A stretch of 64,000 nucleotides of DNA from Campylorhamphus procurvoides (Eukaryota; Chordata; Aves; Passeriformes; Dendrocolaptidae), in assembly GCA_013396655.1 (NCBI GenBank), contig WBMV01000785.1:1126362-1190361 (forward strand), read 5' to 3'. The notes under the pieces are model-generated. The model did not search any database. It saw only the letters and a program-made list of their open reading frames with translations, and had not been told where the DNA came from. This document shows positions 1 to 14,100 of this stretch, piece after piece. The translations under genes and the position numbers were made by a program. Position 1 is the stretch's first letter. Every line of letters begins with the position of its first letter.

Positions 1-2425
1 CCTCCATGTTTTCCCATTATGTAGTATATAAAATGCCTGGAAAAGAATGTACTTTTGACTGAAAGTCCATATGGCTTTGTGTCCTTTTTGTTGCTAGTTA
101 TAAAGACACTTATTCTATTAGCTTTGTTGATGAAACCAACGCGGTGGGGTCTAGTTTGCTGGTCCATGGCCACACTGACTACTTAATGCTGACAGTTCAG
201 CAGAACACAGGAAGCATATGGTTAGTAGCATGGCCCTACTTTCTGCTCATTTTTTGAGTCATCTTTCTGAGACTGCATAAATATATAACACATGTTTAGT
301 CCATAAAGTGTTACAGATCAGAAGGGAAAAATCTATCAGCAGTGTTCATTTCACTGAATACCTTAATTTGTTAACTGTATATCTGCTTAATGTCCCTGAC
401 ATTTGTCCCCTTAGTGTATCCTTTGTATGCTACTGTGAGTTTGAAGTTCTATGTGTTACCAAGTCAGTTTCTAATCTGGAAGATTTATTTTTCTGTTTGT
501 AACTTCACTATATGTTTGTGCATGGTAAGAGGGCCCTGTTTCTTTCCTTTGACTGTATCTTTTTTTATCTTATAAATGTACCTTTTTTAATCTTGAATAA
601 GGTTTTTGTGCTTATTTTTTGAAACAAACATACGTTTCAAAGATTCAGTGAGCTATTTTAACATGATTTCAAGCTTATAGACCATGTAAGGTCAGAGGGC
701 CTTCTCCTAACCCCTGCCAAATGTTTGTATAAATTGCTTTTGCAAGTGTTTGAAAACTCCCTTGCAATCAGGACAAAATGTATCTTCAACATAGTGTCAA
801 TTTGATACCTTCCTCTTTTGTCTACAGTAAAGTCCAGAAATGTTACTTAGATTTACCTAACAAACAATTTTGAGTGCACTGGAAAGTCCTAATTTATTCA
901 AACAATTGTCTTCCTAAAAAAAATTTTGAGAATCTAGAAGGTGAGAATTTCCTATGATCTCAAAATTTTAATGTTGTGAAGGTATTTCTGTTCTTAACCT
1001 TTGAGTGCAGGATCTGACTCTTTGACCATTACATTTGAGTGCTGGAAGTATGTTTACTGTAGCACCTGGAAGGCCATCCTACAATTCAGGCACTTCAGTT
1101 AGAAAGAAATCAAGAAACGTTGTCTTTAAATGCATGTCACAGTGCAGTATCCCTGTGTTTGGTTTCTTAAAAAAGATATAAATAAAGGGCTTTAGGAAAG
1201 AAACCAAAATATTTCCAAGAGCATGTAGCATAATTCTCTGTGGAATCTCATCCATGATAAACTGTTTGCAGTGAGGCTAGTTGTTTATACTGATACATTA
1301 ATTTTCAATAAGGAAAAAAGTATTCAAACACGACTGGGTTAAAGGGAGTTGAAAATCATAACTTCAAAGATTAACAATGTTCTTAATAGAATTTATGTGA
1401 ACCTAATGCAATTCCCAACTTCTAATGATCACAGTAGTCTTGGACAGCTAGGTCTAAGAGTGGTTTGTGACGTGAGTTGTTCTGCAGTGTTTAATCAGTG
1501 CTAAACTAGCTTGTTGCCTCAATATGTGATACAGTGAGATGTTTGGAAACAAACCTTAGAAACAGTGGAAACTACATCCAGACTAATCTGGATGAAAGAT
1601 GTCACAGAATTGTTTTGATAGAAATCTGATGGTGGTGCTGGTTTCCTCTTAGGTGCTAGCTGTCTAAAACTGTAAAAGTTAATCATAGTTAACATTTTCT
1701 AGAATAAAACCTAACTACATTAGCAGAGCTGTCTAGTTATGTGAACTGATAATATTTTTATATCACTCATATCAATATAATGCAAAAACATAGTCTTAGG
1801 AATTCTTTGAGACCCAGATGCATATTGCATCCATCCTACAAACAATGAAACAGGCAAGTTAGATTTCACCCTTTAGAGCTGTAGCCATCTTCTCCACGAA
1901 AATACAGAAAAATTGAAAATTTTATCCAGTTATTCCCTTTTCAGTTATCTAAAAAAGCCTGTTCAACTCTAAGTATAAATACATTCTTCCAGTCTACTTA
2001 AAACATACAACAGCTAGTAAAACAATCACAGTTCAAGTACCCAGTTTATCTTTATCCTTTTATCAAATTTACCATATACCAAATTCTAACAGGGGATTCT
2101 GATTCAAAGGCAGTAAAGTCTTTCAAGGCATATATGCACACTCACAGAATGCAACTATGGTAATTTACTGTTTTTCTGTTAGGTTTGCCTGAATAGTCTC
2201 TTGTTTTTGTCTCCTGCTGCACAAACTTGCAGGGTTCTACCCTTTGCCTTTGAAGCCTGGGCTGAATGCTGAGGTCTCCAATCCTCCCCAAAGTAGTTAA
2301 AGTTTATTCATGATACTGTTCTGTATTAAAATGCTGTTGATGATTGTGTGTTAAGTAATTTGGTCAAATACAGTGCAGAAACTTTAGTATTGCTTGGCAA
2401 CGGAAACTATGTTAATGATCAATTA

Positions 2426-2515
2426 ATGACATTGTGGGAACAGAAGAATCATTACTGCTCTGCCGAATGCATGACATTGTGGGAAAAGAAGAGTAGTTAC
2501 TGCTCTGGAGAATAC
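2426..2515. repeat. 45-bp direct tandem duplication, two diverged copies
   Basis: Both copies begin ATGACATTGTGGGA and share TTACTGCTCTG further in. Copy 1 is 2426-2470 and copy 2 is 2471-2515, with several substitutions between them. This is a local duplication in non-coding DNA and no function is evident. Confidence 0.75.
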
Positions 2516-3049
2516 TAAGTGCTGTTTAGCTAACTATTAAAGTTAATTGTGATTGTATCAAAATGAAACTGATTTCTTTTTTAACCTGATGTCTGTGAAA
2601 AAAGTTTCCCAAAGAAAAGGAACTTTAGATACCTTTATATGTAAAACTATCTAAAATAAAGTTCTATTTATCTAATTCGGCTTTGTTTTTTTCAATATGA
2701 CTTTCTAAAGCCGAGAAATAACAAAACTATGAAAATGTAGATATTTTGCTTTGTAAAGCACTCTTCTATTTACTTATATATACCACAGTGATATGACTGA
2801 AAATTCTATCTTCTTACCTCTAAATATAACTTCAGGAAAAATCAATACAACTTTTATTTAGCAATGCAAAAAAGCTTAGACAATAATAGCAAATAATTAA
2901 TTCTCTTGCGATTCATTCTCCCTCAGCAATGCAGTTATCTGATAGTGCAATGTGGTGACTAGATGTTTAGGTATGTTTGAAGTTTTAAGTGAAGCTGTAG
3001 GATTTTCTGGTCCATGGTGAATGGGAGATGTTTCAGTCTAAGGATGAAC

Positions 3050-3475
3050 TGTAGCGGTTTAACCTTGGCCATCAACTAAGCACCATACAGCTGCCAACTT
3101 ATACATACAGCTTGCTAAGTCCACCACTTGTGGCATGGGGGAGAGAACCTTAACGGTAAAACTGAGGAAACTCATGAGTTAAGCTAAAGACACTTTAGTA
3201 AATTAAAACCCCAATAAAACTGACAACAAAAAACCCCAGGAAAACATGCAATGTGAAATACTTTAATTGCTCATCACCAGCCCACTAATGCCCAGACAGT
3301 GCCCAAGCAACAGCAGCCCTGGCAAACTTGCACCCTGTTTTTATACGCTTTGACCAGTTGGGGTCACCTGTCCTGGCTGTGTCCCCTTCCAGCTTTTTGC
3401 CCACCCCCAGCCTCCTCACCAGCAGGGCAATGTGAAAAGTCATATGCCAGCTGCTGGGTGAGAAGCTGGTTTGCC
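3050..3475 (-). mobile_element. ERVL-type LTR, minus orientation, old and degraded (probably solo, 5' end eroded)
   Basis: Read on the plus strand it starts with the inverted 3' terminus of the family (GTAGCGGTTTAACC, then CATCAACTAAGCACCA). It then shows the antisense of the poly(A)/R region (AGTTAAGCTAAAGACACTTTAG), an AATTGCTCATCACC segment, an antisense TATA box near 3338-3346 and GGGTCACCTGTCCTGGCTGTG. These blocks are collinear with the reverse complement of the LTR at 52854-53461. Compared with that copy it lacks a segment just beyond the TATA box, and the distal end near 3475 is unclear. No retroviral coding sequence was seen next to it. The family name is from memory of neoavian ERVL LTRs. 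Confidence 0.75.
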
Positions 3476-6400
3476 AAAGTCTGTAAACATGAGTTCCAGA
3501 AATTTATCTAGAAGTTGGAACAAAGACTAGGAAGCTTAGGTATGTAAATGAGGGAAAACTGAAACAGTAAGTCAAAAATATTAGAGTGGGAGTAGGGTTG
3601 GAGCATGCAACAGTAATGAAAATCAAGGTCAGGAACTGGGACCCAAGCCACCTGCAACATAAAGTCCTTGATCAGCAAGCAGCTTGGTGTCTACTAATCT
3701 GTTACACTTTGCATGGGACAGGCTTTGTACATCCTTGGATCTGATGATTAATTGCTCCAGGATCAATCAAGTTTCTGATTCTGTTCTGGAAATCTGTTTT
3801 GTCTTATTGATCAGTACTTATTCCAGCACAGCTGTATTGCCAGGCATTACAACAAGAGTTGCTTGCAGCTCAAAAGATGCACATTGCTCCAGTATCGCCA
3901 TTTAAAGCTTTGGGGAAAGTCTTGAATGCTCAAATTATGTTTTTTAGGCTTTGGAGAAAAATGCTATTTGATAAAAAGTTTGCATCTAAATTTGCTAAAA
4001 ATCAATGTTTTAAAAATGCTGTAGAATGGTGTATGGTGTGTGTCCACGTGTGCAAAACCTTTATCTTCTATGTAGCTCATCTGAATTTCCAAGGCTAATG
4101 GAATGCTTTCCACCCACATTGCATTTGGTTTCTCTCAAAGTACATCTTAATTTCTGAAAATCATCCCATTTCCCCTTGACAAGAGCTTTTATCTCCTTGT
4201 TTTTGTTTCAAAGAATTACCCACCTAGAGCTCTTTCTGCAAGATATAGCTTTGCAAAAACTGTTTCTGAGAGAGGGTGATGGCTTTCCCTTGAGGTTTTT
4301 CTCCCTTAATGTTCCCTACCCTAACAGAGAACAGTCTTATCTTTTTGGATGCATATTATCCTTGCTTGTGTCTTAGATATATCTGCATTGTTTATGGGTA
4401 TTTGGAGGAACAGCAGTGGGTTCCCCCTCCCTTTTTGGGGAGTTTGAAAGGAGTAGACTTAAAGAAACATCCAATTTATGGGGGTTTTTCTAACATCTGT
4501 GTTTGCTTGACTTGTTTAGAGTTCTTTTGGTACAGAATTGATCACAAAATAGCATGATTCTTTCTGGGAAATGCTGATTTGTTCTAAATTTAGTTTTGGA
4601 TTTTTATTTCCAAAGACCAATTACCTGTGTAAATAAATATATGTATAACTCAATAGTTGCAAGCATTTATGGACAACAAAGCAATTTAAAAAGACTCAAA
4701 CCAAACCAAAACTTCAGTGCAATTTCCTGAGTATTTTGGTGCTGTCTACTAAACATCATGTCACTCCTGTTGCCTGATGGGGAGTACCACCATCCTTTAC
4801 AGAATTAAATGTAAGCTGAAGAGTTAAGAATTAAAACGAGTGTTCTTTTACCTAATTACTGTGTCATTTTTGTAAGGGCATTCTAATTAAGCTATATTAT
4901 TTCTAAAAGTTGTTAAGCACTTAAGATAATGATCTGAAATAAAGTAAAAATCACTAAGGACAAGTACGAAGTTCTGCATTTATCTGTTAAAACAGTATGG
5001 TAAAATCCTTCATATACAGCATTTCTGTAAAAAGGATCTCAATGTGAAGTTGGACTTTAGAACTGAAAATGGTTTAGTGATATTGTATTACTGCAGAAAC
5101 TCTCAGGTGATAGATGCATCTATATAGGGATGCGTGTACTTCTTTTTATATTTTCTATATGTACATTATACATGTACATTTGCTTATATTAAAAGGTATG
5201 TGTATATAAAGGTATTATGTACAGGATATTAAAAGTAATCTTCTAACTCGGGTGCTAAAAACTCCTCTGAAGTGCTATATTCAGGTTTGCTTCACAAAAG
5301 TGCAAGCTACAAATGGTTCAGAAAACATCAAAAGTTGATCAGAAAGCTAGAAAATATGGCCTCTGAGGGGAAAAAACAAACAAAAACCAAAAACAAAGAC
5401 AAATTTGGTGTTTCTTAGCTCAGAAAGAGATGAGGGAAGCAATCCTTAAATATAGAAAATAGATGGATAAGGAAAAGGGAATTTTATTTCTGTCTTCTGG
5501 AGTCGAGGCATAATGGGCTTAAGCTGCTGAAGTTGCCTAAAAGATGTGGTTTGACCAAAAGGAACATTCTTAAATGATGGAGATGCTCCAAGTGTTGGAG
5601 TAAGTCACCTAGAGAGGCTGGAAAATCCTCATCACTGTAGAATTTTAACAACAAATTAAACTGGTTCTGAAGCATACTCATTTCAAAAAAGCTTATTCTG
5701 CATTGGAGCTGTGGAATAGAATATATTAGCTCTTATCCCTGATTTCTGCTATCAACTGAGTTTTCAGCTCTCATTAAAAAAAATAGTTTAGTTAGTTGGA
5801 TCTGCCTGCTGACCCTCAATGATGGTGTCATAACTGATGAATGGAATGGTGACTGGTTATGAACCTGATTCTGACTAAATATGATCAGTATAAAGAAGAC
5901 AGTTAAATGACTGCCTCTGTTACAGGGGATCAAATTCCAACACAACAATGATAAGCCTGTCGTTAGAAGGCTACTATGTGTTGCAGTAATGTTTTAACCT
6001 AAAAGGGAACAGAGTGTTTCCTGTTTGTAAAGGGAATTTCCAGGGAGTATCCACTAAATACTCATGAAATATTAAGATAGTTTTAAGATTATCTTCTAGT
6101 ACTGCAGCTCACATGTAGGGCAGAGGCATTGACTTATGGCTATTTCAGTTCAGTCACTAAACCCTATCATATCCTCCCACATGCACTGCGTATTTCATAC
6201 ATGTCTGTGTGTTTCATCAAGGTCTTTCAGACCTCAAGACCTTAAGAACGGTGATTGCCTCAGTTTTCAGATCACATGCTGATTTAATAATCCTTGTAGA
6301 CATTTATAGCACTATCCCCACACCATCTTCTTTAAGCTACCGGAAAAAAAAATTTGCAAAAAATTCTATGTAGCACATTAGTATAGCAACCTACGACTTT

Positions 6401-9400
6401 CAGCTTTGCACTTAATAACTTTTGGTAATTGTTTGATGCTTTCTCACATTGCATTGTTTTTGGTGCTACATTTTGATACCCACTGGAAGACTTGAGGGAG
6501 TTTACAAGAAGTTATTCGTGTTCTTAATAGCTTAGTCACTGATCACATGATGTCAGTGCTCTGTGATTCACTTCTGATTAATTTCAAATTGTACACTAGG
6601 TAGTACAATTGGAACCTGCTTATGAAATAAAGACAGTGTTTATGACATAAAGACCTCTTAGACTTAGAAAAGCTAACTTTTCTTTCTTGCAGAATTCAGT
6701 TCAGTTAAGCCATCCTTGGTATTCTTACTGTTGCCTCATCATTGCATTCAGGAGTGGGAGGAAAGGTCTCGGTGCAAGGATCTTGTCTATTGAAAGTACT
6801 CTTTCTGTTAATTATGTTTGCCACAGACTTGTGGACATCAGGACTTGGTGAGAAGTGGGTAGTTTGCCCTTAGAGCCTTACTTGCTGATTTTTGAGTAGT
6901 TTGTTTCTCTAAAGTGTTCCAGGAACAAGTTATTTGTAAATCACAGATTACAAGGAGTCACGAATTGGATTATGCAATAGAGTGGTTGATGGGCCTAGAT
7001 TAGAATGTTCTTATCCTTTTGTGTTCTGAGTCTCACATAAGAAATGCAACTTTTGTAACTGTAGTTTTTAGTGGCTTTGTGTTACTACGTGTGTAATAAA
7101 ATATTTATCATTAAATGTCTTTGTACTTTCACTCAGGGAGTTAAATGCTGGAGAAGTATATTCAACTCCTGCTTTCATGTTTGCTTCAGAGAATACTTAT
7201 TAAAAATCTTAATACAGTAAGGGAATTTACAGGAGGAAAAACATGCAACCAGTTGGTTATTTGTATTTTGCTGCAGTGAAACAATGTTAAGGCTTGTGCA
7301 GTATTTTGCAGCTTTCTTTAAGGTAACTTGACTAACTGAAACACACCCATTCCACTTTATTTAGTATTCACTCAGTGGTTTTGCTCGCAGGCTGTGTGGT
7401 TAGAAACAGATATACAAACGGAAATGAAAATGAGTTGCAAAGTTTTCAAACTGCTGGAGGTTCAAGAGAACGTTGCAGAGGCAGTCAGAGACACTCTTGC
7501 AACATAATCAGGAAAGCCCTCTTATTGGCTCCACCATTTGCACAAAGATGCTTCACCAGCCCTTTTGTTACTTCCTTACGTACAGCTATGTTTAGCAGGT
7601 TAGCTCTCCAAAAAGAAGTGACCTTGTGGTCCGCAATGCAAAAGATCCAGTGACAGCTCTGAAACTGAAACTGAGCTGGGGTGTCTTCTCACCTAAGGTG
7701 CATTAGGGTTTTTGAATTATGAATTTGTTATATGCAAATGGAAGAGGACTCAGACACAACATTTTTAATTTTTAGTAGCATTTGCTTTGTCATGATGTAG
7801 TTGAAAAGTGCTTCATTTTACAATTGGGCAGGAAGATGACATTAAATATTTGATACTGCACATGTGTGTAAAATTGTTTGCTGCTACAGTTCCACACAGG
7901 CTTGCTGCTCAGTGTTGAACTGTACTGGTAACCTTTAGATTTTTTTTTGGCTGCAGAGTGTTTATTTTGTTTTTTAAGCCATCACTAATGCAATGTTTTT
8001 CTTTGTGGAGGTGAGCCTTTTTGCTGGGTGAGAGAATGGATAGCTCGAAACCTAGCAGTGCTTTAATATGTGCAAAATAATTGCATGTCATTGTAGTGAA
8101 GTCAACCTCTGTTGCAAGATAATTACACCTGGATGTGGTGAAGCATAAATACACTTTTATTATGCAAGAAAATACCATAAATGTGTTGATCTACTTACTA
8201 ATAGTAGGCAGAACATACTGTTTTTCTCTGCATCTTTGTAAAATGGAGGAGAGACCTCTAGAAAACTGAAATTCAATTTGGAACTTGGTATCAAGTGGTA
8301 CCTGTGTTATGTCATAGCAGAGGATTTTGGAATACATACAGTGAAAGTTCTAGGAGAGAGAGTTATTTTTTGTCTTTGTCATCCGGAAATTATCTATCTT
8401 ATGAAGTACTTATGAAAAGCTGGTGATTTAATTACAGCTGTATATTCTTAATAGTATATGTGCACATAACCACTTGTCTTCCAAGTTAAGCATATACTGA
8501 ACTGCTTTTCTGATTAAACAGGATCTGCTGAATGGAGGTTCTGGCAGAACACCAAGTTTTATAAAATGGATGAAAATTGATATATACCCCTGTGTGCAAG
8601 GCCTAAAATAATTTTATTCTTCCTGAAGACACTGGTACAAAATGCCAAATACTATAGGCCTGAATATGTACTGATTCTTGATGTTCCAGCCTTCCTCTGC
8701 AAACTTCCTACTTTTCTACCTGAATAATTTGCTGTTTTGCCCTCAGTGCTCATGCTGTAATACCTAGGCAGTTTATATCTTAGAAGGATTCTTCTAGTAA
8801 TAAATGAAATTGTCTAAACACAAAGAACAAACACATAAGCTTTGGTTCGTGCTATAAAACTGAGAACTTGTAGCATAAGCCAAAAGACATATCAAGAACT
8901 TTTTATTAATTGGGGTCCACACTGCTCTCATTTATGGTGCTGTAAGATACACTCCCCTCTCCTGTATTGCTGAGTGTGGAATTGCTCCTTACAATTAAGT
9001 GTAATTGCAGAAGGCAGTTTCAGAAAATGGTGTCTCATGTTCAGTGTTGAAAGTCACCTGATGCATAAAATTCTCATCTTGAGTGCTGAGTAGTTGCTGC
9101 ATATTCACACAGCCAGAGTTTGCTAATCAGGATTTTTCTTCTTGTCTTGCCTGAGAGGCTGGCTGTAATAAGATATTCAAGACTGTTTATTGTACTGAGT
9201 TTCCTCTAAACTGACTATGCTTTTGCTAGGAGAGTGAAGTTACACAAACTAGTTATATGATAATGCAGCATGTCTTCTACTTTCAAGGCTTCAGAGAGTC
9301 AACTTCCCTTGTGAACTACAGATCTAGGCCATTCTGAGTTGCTTTCCTACTAAACTCCATCTACTTTGTGTGAAATGGAGTCAGCCTGTCTGCCAGTTTA

Positions 9401-11013
9401 AACTAAATTTGAAGGGAAGACAGGAATCTCAGAGAATTGCATGTGTAGAAGAGAGACATCCAGATAGGTGCCCACATTGGTATGGGGCAGCTATGTGAGC
9501 ACAAACTTGGTTTGATTTGATATACTTTCTGTCCAGGTGCCTGGAGTCAACCATAACATATATTGCTTTTGTGTAATTGGTGGCTTTAAGCATGAGTGAT
9601 CTTAAAGCTGATAGCTTTAAGCATGGCATCATTGTGAGGAAGAGAATGAAAAGACTTTCAGGGGAGACTGTAGTTATAATGGGCATGAATGGGACCATTG
9701 TGGAATGAAGAACAGAGAAGACTGATCTAGAGGAAATCAGGTTTCATTAGTTCTACCAAAGATCCAGTGTATTGCTCAAAGGGAAGGGCTGGGGCTCTGG
9801 GGTTCTTTCTTCACATTTGGTACCTTCCTGTAGAAGGGCATGGAAATTCTTGCTGAATAACTAATGTGGATTATCTTGTTTTGCAAATGGGCTAAGTTTA
9901 ATGTTCCTTTTGGTGATATGCAATTTAAAAGTGACTTCTGTCCTCTTTCCTAATAATAGATGCCATTTCATATGTTACAAAGCTGCTGTTTCACATCCCT
10001 CTTCCATTTTGCCTTATTATGCATTGCTTCTGTATCTTATTCCTGTTATTGCTTTTTTTTTAAAAAGATAACTACATTTATCCTAGTAGGGGGTAATTTA
10101 AATTATTCAAACAGATGAATTTTCTTTTGTGCTTGAAAGAGTGTCTAATTCCAGTTCAAGCTACTTAGGTTCTCATGACAGGCTGTAGATGGCTGTAAAT
10201 ATTCAGCCGTAAATACTTACAAATACTTTTGTAGTGAAAGTTTTTTTGCAGAAATGGAAACTTTTTTAAAGTATTCTGCTACATTTGATGTCCTTGATCT
10301 TTTCAGAATACAGGAAAAAAAAGCCACATGACCCAGAAGACAGATGTAGTCTGAAAATCTTGTTCAAATGAAATCCTTGTAATGCTTAAGGAGATATGTA
10401 GGACATTTAGGTCTTTCACAGGGAGCATGCATAGGTTAAGCTCTGGGCTTCCTATGTACATCGTATCTCATTCCACGTGGGTCTAGGTATAGATCCTAAC
10501 CTGTGTGTGTACTTTAGTGCTATGTGTGTCATCTGTACAAAAAGCCTCACAAACACTTAAGAATATTGCTGTTCTGTTTAATAAGTTCAATCATGCCAGT
10601 GACTGACATCAGTCAGTAACTGAATACTTTTGCTCTGCAATTCATTAATTTGTTTCAGTTTATATTCATATGCCTAAAATTAAGCATTTAAATGGGTTTA
10701 GATAATTATGTATAATTATCTGGATATTTTGAAGACTTTTGAGGCACAGATAATTGTTTTCTTTTTTGCTTGCAGTTTTTTTGGGTTTTTTAGAGTCTTC
10801 CAAACCTGGTAGTGAAATGTAGTTGTTGGTAATAGAGCTCATATGGGAAAAAATTATACACTTCCTAAGTTAGTAAATTGCTACTATCTTTGAAATAGCA
10901 TACATGAACAGACCTAATTAGAGTTAGGATTCTGAAAAAGTCTCTTCCAAGTCATTTATGGAGGTATAGCAAGATTTCAACATCAGTACTCCTTTTTTTT
11001 TTCCCCTCATCAG

Positions 11014-11119
11014 ATTTAGAAGGAAATGCATATCAAAACAACCAGCTGCTAAAGATAATTCTCACCATGCATCAGTTTATCATCTCCTCTGCAGACATGC
11101 TTCAGAAACTCATTGATCT
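11014..11119 (+). CDS. RASGRP1: RASGRP1 coding exon a (REM domain; residues 1-36 of the window protein)
   Basis: The acceptor is CCTCATCAG after a T-rich tract, and the first two bases complete a split Asp codon. It encodes a stretch like [19 protein letters not shown], part of the REM domain that supports the catalytic domain. The exon ends in GATCT, directly before ATATCCTTT. Ending it at the GT of 11129 instead would add two residues without counterpart in the family and give a poor donor, so the AT-AC junction at 11119/11120 is preferred. Confidence 0.9.
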
Positions 11120-14100
11120 ATATCCTTTGTAATATTCACCTGCTGTTAAGGTAATATTTGATAGCCTGACAAGTTTGAGATGGGTAAGTAGAAAATATTT
11201 AGTAATTATGGGTGTATTACTGTACTACTAATTAAGTAGGATAATTATTCTTTACATTTTTTCATTGTATGGTGTGTATTTCTTTGGATTAGGGTTGGGG
11301 GTTTTTGCATGTCTTTTGGTTTAACTTATACACAGAGCAAAAAGATGAAAGTCTAATTCAGGCTTTAGGTAGAATAAATCATCCTTTGTGGGCTGTAAAG
11401 GGAATATCTAGAAGATGTTAGATTAATGTAGGCACCTTGGTCAGGTACTGTAAACTGGGGACTAGGTTTCAGATCTGTTTTTCTCTCTGGCCTCCATACA
11501 AGTCAAAGAGCAAAGAAAAAAAGTGTATCATCTGGATGCAAAAATTTTCAAAAAAAAAATTGTTTCTCTCACACTCAAAATTACAATGCACTGAAATAAA
11601 TCATAAACCTTTCCTTTCTATTTGTTCCCATTTTGAGCTGACTGCCTGGACTCATACATGTGCCTTTCTGGCTCATTAGATTTTTCATAATGTACCTGCT
11701 GGATCACATTGACAACAATAGGCTTTCTTAGTAATTTTTAATTGTGGAATATGTTACCTGTCTTCTTAGCTTTACAGAATGTTTACTCCAAATTGGATGA
11801 GCACAGTACAGGAAGGAGACCTGTCATGCTAAGAATCTCAAGCCAATTTTGGTACAATTTGATTTAGATAATCCTTTCTTTCCTCAAACTCCATGTCTTA
11901 CAGGCATTTATAAGCAACATCATTGACAGCACAGCTTTACTGTAGTGTTAGATTCCGGCTGTCCTGCTGCTTCTCTAACAAGTGTTAAATCAAGTGTGCT
12001 AAGCTATAATTGTAGTGTAGTGTTGCATTTAACTTAGGCTTATGCACTCTGTGGAAATGTAAGAAAGTTAGTGCTTGTGTCTTTCTGAGATGGAACATTT
12101 TCTACAGTCAGAGAAGTAATTCAAACCCTTGCCAGACTTCCATATTTTGCAAGCCTCGTTTTTAGCTCTGTATAGCTCCCTGTAAAGACATTGAAAGTTT
12201 AAGACAGTTTTGAATGGATCAGATAGTTTGGGCTTTTATATTTTGCAAAACCTTGCAAATGTCCCAGTTTCACCATTTTTCATTTTTAAAATGTCATGAG
12301 TAATTTTAGGTGGTTATAGATTATTTGTAAGCCATCTAACTTTATACATTCGGACTGGGGCTTTTCAAAATATTTGGGAACTTATTCAGACCTCACCAGT
12401 TCTGTAGTCAGCCTAACGTAGCATGCAGTAGGAGTGTTTAAATTGTTGCATTAGATTTAGACTGCAGTTATTTTCAATCAGACTGTGAGAGGATCCACAA
12501 GGTATTTTCATTAAATTATGTTTTTCAGACATGAAAGAAGAATCAAGACATGCATAATACATTTTCCAAGTGGATTTTCCATGTCTTCAACAGACATTGG
12601 CTGCAATATCAAAGCATGTTTTACAGAGCTAATAGACTAAAAATATGGCTGTTTCTTTCCAGTTATCACAGCAAGTCAAATGAAAACTGTTCTGTAGCTA
12701 GACAGATGAGGTTACTATGGAGATGCATATCACATTTTGCTCTACTGTTGTATACAACTGGTTATGTTCAAAAGAAATAACATTTTTCTTTTAAAAGCTC
12801 CAGTGAATTGTAATTGGCTGAAAAGGATTTCTTCATAAATGCAGTGATTGATAAATTTGGTATTAGTATTTGAAATTTTAATGTGATGTGCAAGGGCATG
12901 AGTTTCATTAGAAACTGGGAGCCATGTTGCAAAGAAACACTAGAAAAAAGAATAGTTTCACTACTTAACACTATTCAATACTTGGGCAATAGTACTCATA
13001 GTTGCAATAAACTTTGGTAACAACCTTGGTTTATACTTTGTATACACTTGTGTAAAACCCTAATCTGATACTATATGCCATCAGTAGAATGATTTCTGTT
13101 GCTTACAGGTTGGGAAGTATCAAGCATGTTACATTCCATATTATATGTGAATGGATGTGATTTTCCTTAACAGTTTTTCTACTTATCTTAATGCTTTAGA
13201 AAATAACTCTTCCATGATGTGTGTAAAGATATGCTATTTTGTGAGGTAAGTATATTCTTGGTTGGTAGCTATTAGTTTGCAGCCATCCATATGGCATATA
13301 TAAGTATGTTTCTGCATCGTTTAAGTTGACAATAAAAAGAGAAATAGGTATTCTGCTTCAACTTTCCAAGATTCACTTTAGCACCTTTCCACAAAAGGGC
13401 CCTCACAACTGGCTGCAAGATTTGTTTTAAGTCAGTGCATGAGCTGTTGGGTCACACTTTTGAACTGAATCTGTATTTTAAACGTCCAGGAAAATTGATA
13501 CTGGTCAGGAATTGGTAGCATTGTATCTAATATTATTTTATAGGCCTATTAAAAAGGAAGTGGGATATTGCAGATATTTTTATATTAACCGAAACTCTAT
13601 TACATTTGGTAGGTAATTCTCCTAGTAATTCTACTTTGTCAGTTGCAATGATCCTGGAACACCCTTTTTTTTTCTTTCCCCCCTCCATTAAGTATGATAA
13701 GGTTTGATATCTCAGTTTAGAGAAAACAGAAAAGAGGAGAAAAGAGTACAGCTCTAATAGATTGATGGTATCTTTTTATTTACACAAAATGGGAAATAAT
13801 TAGTAACAGAAAAGTAGAATTTGTTTTAAATTGTGATGATTTTATTATCTTAGAGCAGATTATTGGGTATGTTAGAATGCTTTGGTATTGTATGAGAGCT
13901 GGTAATATTTTTGCTTCTGGTCAAATTCATACATACCTGCATCCCTAAGAATGTGCATTTCCATTTTCCCAACAAACACAGATTTTTACATGTGTAGTAC
14001 TTAATACTGGCTCTGGGTAGGATGGAGTTAACTGTCTTCTTAGCAGCCGTGATGATGCTGTGCTGTGAATCTCTAAGTAAAACACCCCTCCATTTTAGCT

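Larger units (their letters stand above)
1..11013. other. Non-coding DNA upstream of the first RASGRP1 exon seen
   Basis: No exon of a known protein was recognised here. I looked for the RASGRP1 exon that precedes the one at 11014, which should encode a motif like Leu-Asp-x-Leu-Ile-x-x-Cys-Ile-x-x-Phe before a donor in phase 1, and did not find it. The stretch is therefore most likely a large 5' intron, with the first one or two coding exons left of the window. Open frames here (for example 7375-7653 and 9429-9698) show no family resemblance. The only structure seen is the tandem duplication at 2426 and the LTR at 3050. Confidence 0.55.

Noticed and set aside
11128..11129. GT donor a few bases past the exon at 11014-11119
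   Set aside because: The context is TTT/GTAATA, a weak donor, and its use adds residues absent from the family. The AT-AC junction explains the data better.
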